From NCBI GenBank assembly GCA_937926205.1, contig CALEYL010000009.1:1-64000 (forward strand): 64,000 nucleotides of DNA. Direction: 5' to 3'. The notes under the pieces were generated by a model. It made no database searches, was not told where the DNA came from, and was given only the letters and a program-made list of their open reading frames with translations. Source of the DNA: an uncultured Saprospiraceae bacterium (lineage in GTDB: Bacteria > Bacteroidota > Bacteroidia > Chitinophagales > Saprospiraceae). The position numbers were made by a program, and so were the translations under genes. Positions within the stretch are counted from its first letter, which is position 1, and every line of letters starts with the position of its first letter. Positions 1-9,100 of this stretch are shown one piece after another.

Positions 1-1442
1 TGGCCTGTGCCGCTCCGGCGGGTTATGTGACAGACAATACGGATTGTGATGATACGAATGCCGCTCTTCACGAACCGCAATTGTTCTATGTAGATGGCGA
101 TGGCGACGGCTATGGCTCGACAAAGACTGCGATGCTGTGTAAGCTTACAGCGCCTTATGGTTATTCAACGAATGCCTCGGATTGCAATGATGCCAATGCC
201 GCCATTCATCCCAACGCCACTGAGGTTTGCGATGACATCGACAATGACTGCGACAACCTGATTGACGCCAATGATCCGAATTTTGTAGATAATACTCCGC
301 CAGAGGCAATTTGCCTCTCTGCCACCGTATATATTCAAAGTGATGGATATTATACCCTGCACCCTGAAGAAGTGCTTGATTTTGGAGCCTCTTATGACAA
401 TTGCGGTATGTTTAGTGTTGCTGCAATTGCTCCGGAAACAATTACCTGTGCTCAAGTTGGGCAGACGATAGAGGTGCTGGTGACAGTGGCCGACGGCAGC
501 AATAATAATTCAGCTTGTACGGCCAATATTACAGTTTTGGAAGGCACGGAGCTGCCTCCAGGCTGGACAGGCGCTGATGTAGGAACCACCGCAAACGGCA
601 GTGATGCGTATAATCCTTGCAGTAGTGACGGCAAAGGCGCCTTTACCCTAACAAGCCAGGGCTATTCCACCAGCACTTCCGATGTACAACACACTGTTTT
701 CCAAACGCTTTGCGGCAATGGCGAAATCATTGCACGGGTATTGAGCACAAGCAGCGGTGGCTGGGCTGGCGTTACACTGCGGGAAACCCTGGACGAGGGG
801 GCCAAAAAAGTAGCCCTCAAAACACAGTTGAACAGCATCATCAGACGTGAGATCAGAGCCACAACGAATGGCCCTACCAGCTTTTTGAATTTCAATCGCC
901 CGCAGCACATTTGGTTGCGCCTCGTGCGGAATGGAGGAAACTTTGTGGGCTATACGTCCAACGATGGCAGCAACTGGACTTTCGCTTTTTCAGCGAATGT
1001 GAGCATGACGGGGTGCATTTATGCGGGCTTGTTTGCCGAAAGCATTAATGTAAATACAGTCACGACTACTGTTTTTGACGAGGTCATAGTCACGGGGGCT
1101 TCCACCAATAATCTGGCTGCACCAGGCACATTCACGACGCCAATGGTTGCGAATCCGGATTTGGAAGCAAACGCTGATTTAAGCGTCCAGCCCAACCCAT
1201 TTTCATCAGAGGCACGCATTGAATTCTACCTGCCACAACAGGAGCAGGTTAGTCTGGAAGTGCTCAACCTCAATGGTCAAATCGTGCGGATTTTAGAGGC
1301 AGGTCAATTGGATGCCGGCCAGCACTATCAGATATGGGATGGGAAAGGGGGAGTTGGCCAGGTTCTGAAAGCTGGCATCTACATCGTCCGACTAAGAACT
1401 AAAGAAAACGTATTGACCAATAAGGTGACCCTGATGAGATAG
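1..1442 (+). CDS. T9SS-sorted secreted protein with MopE-type motifs (5' partial)
   Basis: The reading frame is open at the left window edge (codons run from base 3), so the true start lies upstream. The first visible ~75 residues carry MopE-type putative metal-binding motifs rich in Asp and Cys (GYVTDNTDCDD, DGDGDGYG, CDDIDNDCDNLID), a module often repeated in exported Bacteroidota and myxobacterial proteins. An Ig-like segment follows (about residues 90-180 of the visible part). Next comes a ~190-residue beta-sandwich resembling DUF1349/laminin-G-like domains (YTSNDGSNW). The C-terminus is a type A T9SS sorting domain: SVQPNPFSSEARIEF, then LKAGIYIVRL and a basic end. Inference: an extracellular or surface protein translocated by T9SS. 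No catalytic residues were recognised, and ligand binding is unproven. Confidence 0.85.
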   Translation, partial: ACAAPAGYVTDNTDCDDTNAALHEPQLFYVDGDGDGYGSTKTAMLCKLTAPYGYSTNASDCNDANAAIHPNATEVCDDIDNDCDNLIDANDPNFVDNTPPEAICLSATVYIQSDGYYTLHPEEVLDFGASYDNCGMFSVAAIAPETITCAQVGQTIEVLVTVADGSNNNSACTANITVLEGTELPPGWTGADVGTTANGSDAYNPCSSDGKGAFTLTSQGYSTSTSDVQHTVFQTLCGNGEIIARVLSTSSGGWAGVTLRETLDEGAKKVALKTQLNSIIRREIRATTNGPTSFLNFNRPQHIWLRLVRNGGNFVGYTSNDGSNWTFAFSANVSMTGCIYAGLFAESINVNTVTTTVFDEVIVTGASTNNLAAPGTFTTPMVANPDLEANADLSVQPNPFSSEARIEFYLPQQEQVSLEVLNLNGQIVRILEAGQLDAGQHYQIWDGKGGVGQVLKAGIYIVRLRTKENVLTNKVTLMR

Positions 1443-1471
1443 GGTTTATGACCTTATCGAAAGGTCTTTGA

Positions 1472-1510
1472 AAGAGGCCGGCAATCAAAATGCCGGCCTC
1501 TTCATTTTTC
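1472..1510 (+). terminator. Intrinsic terminator of the MopE-motif gene
   Basis: A perfect 12-bp stem (AAGAGGCCGGCA at 1472-1483 with TGCCGGCCTCTT at 1491-1502) has a 7-nt loop and is followed by a CATTTTTC tail. It lies between the end of the plus-strand gene and the convergent parE, so it may stop transcription from both sides. Confidence 0.85.
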
Positions 1511-1580
1511 TTGTTTTACTGTAAAAAGTTATGGGCATAACGATTGCACCAAATAGGAGGATATATAGCATGCGGTGGCC

Positions 1581-3455
1581 TTAACCCGCCAATTCCTCCA
1601 CCAAATCGTCCTTTTCCACCCTTAGATTCTCAATGATAAAATCCTGACGTGCCGGTGTGTTTTTGCCCATGTAATAACCCAAAATGGCGTCGATATTGCT
1701 TTCTTCATTCAGGATTACAGGCTCGAGGCGGATGTTTTCGTTGATGAAATCTTTGAACTCGTTGGGAGATATTTCACCCAAACCTTTGAAGCGCGTAATT
1801 TCAGCTTTGCCACGCAGTTTTAAGATGGCAGCCTGCTTTTCCTCCTCGCTGTAGCAATAGAGCGTCTGTTGCTTGTCGCGTACGCGGAACAGGGGCGTTT
1901 CGAGGATAAACAGGTGCCCGTTGCGCACGAGGTCCGGGAAAAATTGCAGAAAAAACGTCAGCAGCAGCAGGCGAATGTGCATGCCGTCCACGTCGGCGTC
2001 AGTAGCGATCACCACGCGGCTGTAGCGCAGGTCGTCGAGGCCGTCTTCGATGTTCAGGGCGTGTTGCAGGAGGTTGAATTCTTCGTTTTCGTACACCACT
2101 TTTTTGGTCAGGCCGTAGCAGTTGAGCGGTTTACCGCGGAGGCTGAAAACAGCCTGGGTTTGCACATCGCGGGCCTTGGTAATGGAACCACTGGCCGAGT
2201 CGCCCTCAGTGATGAAGACGGTGCTGCCTTTTCGAAGTTCCTCATCTACTTTTTTGGCGTCGTCGCTGAGGTGAATGCGGCAATCGCGCAGTTTTTTATT
2301 GTGGAGATTGGCTTTTTTGGCGCGTTCATTGGCCAGTTTTTTGATGTCGGCAATTTCTTTGCGCTCGCGTTCCGATTGCAGGATGCGTTTTTCCAGTTCG
2401 CGCTTCGTGTCCGGGTTGCGGTGCAGAAAATTGTCCAGTTCTTCCTTCAGAAATTTTCCGATAAAAGTGCGCACGGTTGGTCCTTCCGGTCCCATGTCGG
2501 TAGAACCCAGCTTGGTTTTGGTCTGCGATTCAAACACCGGTTCTTCCACTTTCACGCTTACGGCGGCGATGATGGACGACAGAATATCCCGGCGGTCGAA
2601 GTTTTTATTGGAAAAGTGCTTCTGGATGGTTTCCACCACCGCTTCTTTAAAAGCATTCAGGTGGGTGCCTCCTTGTGTGGTGTGCTGGCCGTTGACGAAG
2701 GAGTAGTATTGCTCGCCGTAGTGCGCGCCGTGGCTCATGGCCACTTCAATGTCTTCGCCTTTCAGGTGGATGATGGGGTAGCGCAGATCTTCCTGGCTCG
2801 TTTTGCGCGACAGCAGGTCAAATAAGCCGTTTTTTGAAAAGAAAACCTGGCCGTTGTAGTTGATCTTCAACCCTGCGTTGAGGTAGGCGTAATTCCACAA
2901 CTGGTTGTCGATGTATTCATCGCGGAAGCGGTACTTTTTAAAAATCGAATTGTCGGGACGAAAAACGATCAGCGTGCCGTTTTCTTCCGTGGTTTTTTGC
3001 TCTTTGTGGTCTTTGATGAGCTCCCCTCCCTCAAATTCCGCAATTTTGGTTTTGCCTTCGCGCACGGCCTGTACTTTGAAGTACTCCGATAAGGCATTCA
3101 CTGCTTTTGTACCCACACCGTTGAGGCCCACCGATTTTTTAAAAGCTTTCGAGTCGTATTTACCACCGGTATTGATTTTGGAAACGCATTCGATCACTTT
3201 GCCCAATGGAATACCCCGGCCATAGTCGCGTACTGACACGGTTCCTTCCTGAACCGAAATGTCTATGTTTTTTCCATGTCCCATGACGTATTCGTCTATG
3301 GAGTTGTCGATGACTTCTTTGATGAGTACGTAAATGCCGTCATCGGGCGTGGTGCCATCGCCAAGTTTACCAATGTACATACCAGGGCGCATGCGGATGT
3401 GTTCGCGCCAGTCGAGCGAGCGGATATTATCTTCGGTGTAGGTATTGAGTGACAT
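1581..3455 (-). CDS. parE: DNA topoisomerase IV subunit B (ParE)
   Basis: ATPase subunit of the type IIA topoisomerase that decatenates chromosomes. In order: GHKL ATPase motifs EVIDNSIDE, GRGIP and GLNGVGTKAVNAL; the transducer switch-lysine motif QTKTKLGS; the TOPRIM acidic motif EGDSASG (Glu417); DADVDG (Asp486/488/490); and the C-terminal TRFKGLGE. At 624 residues it has normal ParE length. Ser in place of the first Gly of the usual EGDSAGG, together with the short form, suggests ParE rather than GyrB; this reading rests on family knowledge. The ATG at 3455 directly precedes the conserved N-terminus. The gene is divergent from the small membrane protein gene at 3582, with a -7 promoter box about 65 bp upstream. 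The partner parC is not in the window. Confidence 0.93.
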   Translation of the reverse strand: MSLNTYTEDNIRSLDWREHIRMRPGMYIGKLGDGTTPDDGIYVLIKEVIDNSIDEYVMGHGKNIDISVQEGTVSVRDYGRGIPLGKVIECVSKINTGGKYDSKAFKKSVGLNGVGTKAVNALSEYFKVQAVREGKTKIAEFEGGELIKDHKEQKTTEENGTLIVFRPDNSIFKKYRFRDEYIDNQLWNYAYLNAGLKINYNGQVFFSKNGLFDLLSRKTSQEDLRYPIIHLKGEDIEVAMSHGAHYGEQYYSFVNGQHTTQGGTHLNAFKEAVVETIQKHFSNKNFDRRDILSSIIAAVSVKVEEPVFESQTKTKLGSTDMGPEGPTVRTFIGKFLKEELDNFLHRNPDTKRELEKRILQSERERKEIADIKKLANERAKKANLHNKKLRDCRIHLSDDAKKVDEELRKGSTVFITEGDSASGSITKARDVQTQAVFSLRGKPLNCYGLTKKVVYENEEFNLLQHALNIEDGLDDLRYSRVVIATDADVDGMHIRLLLLTFFLQFFPDLVRNGHLFILETPLFRVRDKQQTLYCYSEEEKQAAILKLRGKAEITRFKGLGEISPNEFKDFINENIRLEPVILNEESNIDAILGYYMGKNTPARQDFIIENLRVEKDDLVEELAG

Positions 3456-3509
3456 GGACTAATAGGGTATGTTTGATGTTTTTTTGTAAATTTCTCCACA
3501 AAGTAAACC

Positions 3510-3517
3510 TAAATTTG
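3510..3517 (+). promoter_or_regulatory. Putative -7 box for the 3582 gene
   Basis: TAAATTTG matches the Bacteroidota -7 consensus TAnnTTTG. A TTG trinucleotide lies 23 bp upstream, at the outer limit of the usual -33 spacing. It overlaps the divergent parE promoter region. Confidence 0.4.
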
Positions 3518-3520
3518 TTA

Positions 3521-3528
3521 CAAAGGTA
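3521..3528 (-). promoter_or_regulatory. Putative -7 box for parE
   Basis: Read on the minus strand this is TACCTTTG, an exact TAnnTTTG match. A TTG lies about 22 nt further upstream. It predicts a leader of about 60 nt before the parE ATG. Confidence 0.55.
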
Positions 3529-3581
3529 GGCAAAGTTGCTAACAATAAAAACAATTTGTTGCTGGATAAAATCTATTATTT

Positions 3582-4124
3582 GTGTCAGAAAAAGAAAGGT
3601 TGCTGAACACCCACCCAGCCATACAGGCGCTGAAAAAAGCTGTTGTTCGGGAAATCTGGCTGGAAAAAACGGTTGTATTGATCCTGTTTGTATCGGGTTG
3701 CAGCCTGATGTGGTGGTGTTACCCTGCGCAACCCCTGCTGGCGGGCCTCGGTGTTTTCCTGGCAGTCCTGGGGGTGCGTTTCGGCGTGTCTGCCGGCAAG
3801 GTGTGGCGGCCTGCACAACACCCGCTGATGCAGTTGCTGCAGCGCCAACCGCAGCGCGTCGTTTGGGTGTACAGCGTTTCCAGCGACCTGATGCCTTTCG
3901 GACTTTATGTATTCAGCCGGGGCACCCTTTATTTTCAGCTCGACGACGGCCAATCCCTTGATCTCAGTGTACCGTCTAAGCAACTCAAACTCATCTCCCG
4001 GACCCTCAACCGCCTGCTGCCCCATGCTAGTTTTGGGTATTCTGCCGAGCGGCGGCAATTGTTCGCCATGGATCCGCAGCGCTTGCGGCGGCCGAAGGGT
4101 GGGGGAGAGGGAGCGGTAAAATAG
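3582..4124 (+). CDS. Small membrane protein of unknown function
   Basis: A 180-residue protein using a GTG start at 3582; no in-frame ATG lies nearby. Two adjacent hydrophobic segments (about residues 27-45 and 50-68) form a likely helical hairpin near the N-terminus. They are followed by a soluble domain of about 100 residues with alternating beta-type sequence (VVWVYSVSSDLMPFGLYVF, GTLYFQLDDGQSLDLSV) and a basic, Gly/Arg-rich tail. The middle resembles small PH-like or membrane-anchored domains only in general pattern, so no family is assigned. The final codons and stop lie in a 26-bp palindrome (4111-4136). It stands alone between divergent parE and a convergent T9SS gene. Confidence 0.65.
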   Translation: MSEKERLLNTHPAIQALKKAVVREIWLEKTVVLILFVSGCSLMWWCYPAQPLLAGLGVFLAVLGVRFGVSAGKVWRPAQHPLMQLLQRQPQRVVWVYSVSSDLMPFGLYVFSRGTLYFQLDDGQSLDLSVPSKQLKLISRTLNRLLPHASFGYSAERRQLFAMDPQRLRRPKGGGEGAVK

Positions 4125-4270
4125 TATTTTACCGCTCGCGCGACGTCGGTAACTGAGCTGGCGGCTTAGCGTAGTCGAAGTCAAGTCGAAGTTCCGCCTC
4201 GCGTGTCTTATTATTTATCGCTCGCGCGATGGCTCTGCCTCGCGTGTCCTATTTTTCGGGTTCCAGCCCG
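4111..4270 (+). repeat. Palindromic GC-rich intergenic repeats
   Basis: Three structures lie between convergent genes. The first is a palindrome, GAGCGGTAAAAT/ATTTTACCGCTC, centred on the stop codon of the 3582 gene. The second is two imperfect copies of a TCGCTCGCGCGA...GCCTCGCGTGTC unit (about 4131-4210 and 4211-4250); a related GCGCGAGGCTCTGCCTCGAG unit recurs at 55545-55605. The third is a small hairpin, TTCGGG/CCCGAA (about 4255-4272), followed by a T-rich stretch that could terminate plus-strand transcription. No gene is visible here. Confidence 0.6.
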
Positions 4271-4291
4271 AATCAGATTTTCTATTGTGGT

Positions 4292-6091
4292 TTATTTTAC
4301 CACACTCATTTTCCCGACCTGCAAAACTTCTCCACCCCTTGTCAGTTGCCAGAAATACATTCCCGGCGCTACATTTTCCAAACTGACCACGGTCTGCGCT
4401 TCCGGGTATTGCAGCGTTACCCGGCGTACTTCTCGACCCAGGGCATCGTACAAGGTCCAGGCTAACGGCCCTACGACTCCGGGGCGTAGCACTGCGCCCG
4501 GCAGCTGCAACACCACATATTGCTTTGCTGGATTGGGGAAAACTTTCAGTAAAGCCTTTTGCGTAGTAGTCTCTTCTGTGGCTGTCACAACAACCTCCAA
4601 CTCCTGACACAGCGTATCTGAGGCATTCATGTTGCTCACGATCAGGCAGACTTCGTACACCCCGCTTTCGGCGTAGGCATGTACGGGATCGCGTTCCGTA
4701 CTGCTGCTGCCATCGCCGAAAGTCCAGTGCCATTGGGTGGGGAAAAAGCGGGAGTAATCGTAGAAATTGACGGTTGAGGTTTCTGTGATGTACCGAAAAT
4801 CGGCCTGCGGGTGGTGGTCAATGCCGAGGGTGTCGCAGGGGCTGCCGTCTTCGGGGCCGAGGCCGTAGTATGGGGCGTTGGGGATGCCAAAAGCATTAAG
4901 GGTTGGCAATTGAAGCCCGTGTTGCTCTATCTGGCAAGCGGCGCCCTTGGCATTGGGGTTGTGAATGACGTGAAGGTAAGGGACACCATTAGTCGCACTG
5001 ATGTAAATTTTATTGTCCGGTGCTAATTGGCAAAGAAAGAATTTTACCGGTAAAGGAAAAGGTTCAGGCGCCAAAAAACCATCGTGAACAGCCACAACCT
5101 CCCGCGAGGCTTCAATATCTTCTGCTTCCAGGTCATATTGATAAACATACCGATTGGATGAGACATACAAAAACCGGGAATTGGGCGAAATGGCTACGCC
5201 GCCGGAGAAAGCCGTATCATTGTACATAATCGGAATATGATTATGTAATTGGCCGCTGCATCTTTCGTAATCATAAATATCAACAAACTGGCCATCCTGA
5301 ACAGAGATAGTTGAGAAAAGCACATACTTTCTGCCATTCGGTGAAAAAACAGCCTGGCCAAGGCCGGTGGGCCTTGGCGGGCCGAGTGTTTGAACGGGTT
5401 GTACACTTATCCCTTCGGGGGAGAGCAACATCAAATAATAGCGGTTTGCATAATATTCCTGTACAGCAATCCACCAATCCCGGCCATTGGCATGACGAAC
5501 GGCAGTGAGTTTTCCAAAATCAAATGTATCCGAGAGAATCAATGCATTCTTTTCTGGTATTGTGCCTACTTCTCCTGAAGCGATATTAACGATAGTATAA
5601 TAACAATGTAGTGGAATGTAGTTATTGAGTTCTATGGCTGGAATTACGACGCTGATCGTACTATGAAAAATGACATATCTATCAGGAATAGCGGGGTGAG
5701 GTAAGACAAGCGCGCCTTGCGGCAATGAATACCCTCCATCTATCCAGTTTTCAGTGTAAGGGTCGGGATTTAAACCCTCTCCGTTTTCAATCAGTTCATT
5801 CATGGAATTATGGATAGCAATGCCATTCGTATAAAATAACAGATTACCTTCAATATCAGACATGGAAGCATTGGTTCTTTCAAAATTCAGATCCCGGTAC
5901 TCATAAGTAACCAAAGGTGGATCGTAGTTGAAATCAATACGTGTGCCGCCTACAATAAGAATATTAGGATTACTGCTGTAGCCGGTTAGCCAAATGTAGT
6001 CTCGTTTTTCTTTCTGGAAGACGGTTTGGGCAGAGCAACAAGTTAAGAGGAGAAAAAAGCAAATTTCACACCACAAAATACATTTCATCAT
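4292..6091 (-). CDS. T9SS-sorted propeller-like/PKD secreted protein
   Basis: A 599-residue exported protein. The N-terminal signal peptide (about residues 1-21, ending LLTCCSAQ) precedes a long region with repeating beta-strand patterns and read-out motifs (AVFSPNGRKYVLFS, VAISPNSRFLYVSSN, QLAPDNKIYISATNG), typical of seven-bladed propellers built from PD40-like blades. One PKD domain follows at about residues 435-505 (WHWTFGDGSSSTERDP). The C-terminus is a type A T9SS sorting domain (LKVFPNPAKQYVVLQ ... NVAPGMYFWQLTRGG). No catalytic motif is seen. It shares orientation with the next T9SS gene, and a terminator separates them. Inference: a surface-exposed or released protein of unknown ligand. 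Confidence 0.85.
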   Translation of the reverse strand: MMKCILWCEICFFLLLTCCSAQTVFQKEKRDYIWLTGYSSNPNILIVGGTRIDFNYDPPLVTYEYRDLNFERTNASMSDIEGNLLFYTNGIAIHNSMNELIENGEGLNPDPYTENWIDGGYSLPQGALVLPHPAIPDRYVIFHSTISVVIPAIELNNYIPLHCYYTIVNIASGEVGTIPEKNALILSDTFDFGKLTAVRHANGRDWWIAVQEYYANRYYLMLLSPEGISVQPVQTLGPPRPTGLGQAVFSPNGRKYVLFSTISVQDGQFVDIYDYERCSGQLHNHIPIMYNDTAFSGGVAISPNSRFLYVSSNRYVYQYDLEAEDIEASREVVAVHDGFLAPEPFPLPVKFFLCQLAPDNKIYISATNGVPYLHVIHNPNAKGAACQIEQHGLQLPTLNAFGIPNAPYYGLGPEDGSPCDTLGIDHHPQADFRYITETSTVNFYDYSRFFPTQWHWTFGDGSSSTERDPVHAYAESGVYEVCLIVSNMNASDTLCQELEVVVTATEETTTQKALLKVFPNPAKQYVVLQLPGAVLRPGVVGPLAWTLYDALGREVRRVTLQYPEAQTVVSLENVAPGMYFWQLTRGGEVLQVGKMSVVK

Positions 6092-6102
6092 TAGGTATAT
6101 TG

Positions 6103-6136
6103 AAAAAAGGTTCGGAGTAAGGTTTACTCCGAGCCT
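6103..6136 (-). terminator. Intrinsic terminator of the 1308-residue T9SS gene
   Basis: On the minus strand a 12-bp stem (arms at 6109-6120 and 6124-6135, one G-T pair, 3-nt loop) is followed by six T residues. It lies 9 bp beyond the stop codon of the upstream gene. Confidence 0.85.
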
Positions 6137-6144
6137 CCAAGGAA

Positions 6145-9100
6145 TTAGCGAATAATGATAATTCTTTCGGCGTGTACTATTCGCCCTTCGGTCATAATTT
6201 TCAGAAAATAAATGCCAGGTTGAAATTGGCCGACTGAAAATTCTTTACGACGGTCATCCTGTGCAAGCACTTGTCTATAAATCAGATGACCTGTCAGATC
6301 TTGCAGCATCACTAGTGCTGTCGTACCTACAGGATATTCCAGGGTAAATGCGCCTGTATTTGGGTTGGGATAAACTTTAAAGGCATTGTCAGATTTAGCA
6401 GGTAATGTTTGGTTGATAGGCTGCTGTAGCTGCATACCCACAGCACAAAGTTGCTCATCATCGTAGTAAACACGCGCGTTCAGTGCATACAAACTTCGGG
6501 CTTTATACACCCCAATCCCGCCTGATAAAGGGCATTGCTCAGCTATTGCTTTTAGAGTGGCCGTTTGAGTCGGCGTGAAAGTCAAATCGCCTTTTGCCAG
6601 TGTTGTAAGGTAAATGTCGTTGACCGTTTTTTCATTCGCCTGATATACTGCGTTGGTGGTAATGCTGGCATTTTCGACGATCAGGGCATTTGCCTGTATT
6701 GTTTGTGCGGACAATACCTGCGCTGCAAGGTTGTCGAGTTCCTGTCCAAGCGCGGTTGCTTCCTCTAATTTGGCTTCACGTTGCACCATTAAATCCTGAT
6801 AGGCGCTTCCTTCTGTTCCAACCAGGTCAGCATCTATTTCCAGCAAATCTGCGATATTTTCGCTGATAGCTGCGTTTAGTAAGCGTATGGCCTCCCGCGT
6901 TTCCGGCAACGAGCGGTACAATTGCGTGGTGCTTTTTTCTATATTATGCAACTTTCCAATAGTGCTCTGTTGGTTGTCTTGATAGAATTGTCCGACCTCC
7001 GGGTATTCGTTTTGAAAAGCCGGATTGGCATCCAATACCGCAAAAACTTGCTGTTCTGCCTGCCAGGTTATCGCTCCATCGTAAAGTGGATTGGTGTACT
7101 CCCCCGAAGCTACTTTTTTGCGGGTTTCACCTTCGCCGCCGGTTATTCCAGAAGGGGTGCAGCTAGTTTCTTCGTTACAGATGTCAGGAGAACCGATAGG
7201 GTCAGGAACAAACCAATCATTCGGATTAATCCCCAATGGAAGATTAAAAGAAGGAGGATAGAAAGGAGGGCTTTGAGTATGAATTTTAAAGATAGATTGA
7301 CCCACTTGTTGAAATGTAACCCCATCCCACCTTGCAGCTCCCTGTGCATAAATCCCACCATTCCAGCGATTTCCCCGATGTACCTGAGGATCCATCATCA
7401 CCGATGGCGTATAATAAAGCCCGGTATTAAAAGGGGGCGTAAAATCAGTTGTCAACATCTCTGTACCTATACAAGGGCCGTAAAAAATGGCGCCAGTGGA
7501 GGTGTTTTCAATGTCATTGCAACTCCAGGTCGTATTGGCTGAACTCAGCGTAGAAAGGCCAATCCCACTGCCGCTGCCCACAACATCATTGCACGAGAAA
7601 GTGTTTGCGTCGCCTCCGTTTGCATTAAGACCAAACAGGTTCAGGTTAGGCGAATGTAAATTGACCATATTGACCTCTACGGTATAGCCGTTCGTCTTTA
7701 CCAGCGATATGCCACCATTTACCTGATGCAACCCAATCGTATTGTTCAAAATTTGTGCGTCAGTCTGTGCTACGCCGTTTTCTGAAACAAAAATGCCGGC
7801 CCCAGAAACGGTTCCACTCACCAATTCGCCTACTTCGATGGTATTCTGCGAGACCCATACCCGGGTTGCAGCATCGTTTTCAATCAGTTCAATGCCCGTT
7901 TCTCTGCAATGGATGTCGTTCACCTCCAACACGATATCCTGCCCTGAAACGCCCTCTACCCGAATGCCGTGTACAACGTTTTCCATTAGGTTGTTAAAAA
8001 CGGTGGTACGCATTTTCTGCACTAAAATTGCCTGTGTACAGTTTTTGAAGGTGGGTAAACCTGCGGTATTGTTGCTTAAAACACCGTCCTGATACAACTG
8101 GCGGTTATTGGCTGCCCGGCAGGAAATGCCAAAACCGGTCGGGGCAGCGTATTCACTGGTAGCTAAGATATTTTCAAAGCGGGTATTGACGACCGTCAAA
8201 TTAGCGCCGTCGGTCAAAATGCAGTTGGATTGATTTTGGAACAGGTTGGTAATGAAAGCGCCGGTTACTCCGATGTTCAGCAACTGTTGATTCCGGGTAT
8301 CTATTCCTGCAAAGGGCTTTGAGCCCGGCTGCGTCATTTGGCCACTGTAGGGCGGTAGTAAATGAGCAGAAGCAGTAAATCTGTTCGAATAAAAAGGGCC
8401 TAATACAAACCCGTTGGCGGCATTGTAAAACAGTCCGATGAAATTCTTATCAAACTGCGAAGTGCTAATGTTCACAATACTTCTGAGGTCAGGCCAAACG
8501 GCATATTCTGCATCGCTGATGTAAACAGAAATCATTTCCAGGGTACTACTGGCAGTAGAAGACTCCATCCATATGCCTCGCCACATCGTGTCGCAACTGG
8601 CAAAATTGGAGCGTTCAATTTTAAAAGTACTCCCGGAGCCGACGGTGATACCCGCCCCTGGCGCCATCGTAATATTACAGGTAGCCAATTCCCAAAAAGG
8701 TGTGGCGTTGGTAATCGTTAACTGGCCGTTTATGAAAATATTCTTTGACTGGATCGTGGTTTGGTTGGGCAAATACTGTAAATTAATCGCCTGTTGCAAA
8801 GTCATGGAGGAGGGAACGGTGTAATCAAATACCGTCGAACTGGTCACCAAAAATTGCGTTTCCACGTCATTCCCACAGCCATTGGTAATAGTCAGGGTCA
8901 CCGTGTAAGTCCCGGCCGTTGAATAAGCATGCGTTGGATTTTGGAGATTACTCGAAGTGCCATCTCCAAAATCCCATAGCCAGGTTTCGGCGTATTGGGA
9001 AGCATCTGCGAAAACAATGAGGCCATTGTCGCACACAGCCTGACCCGCAAAAGTAAAGTTCGCTATGGGTGGCGGCAGGTGAAAAATGTTTATGGTTTGA

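Noticed and set aside
1869..2825. 318-codon plus-strand frame opposite parE
   Set aside because: Shadow of a highly conserved gene; Phe/Val-rich composition is typical of antisense frames.
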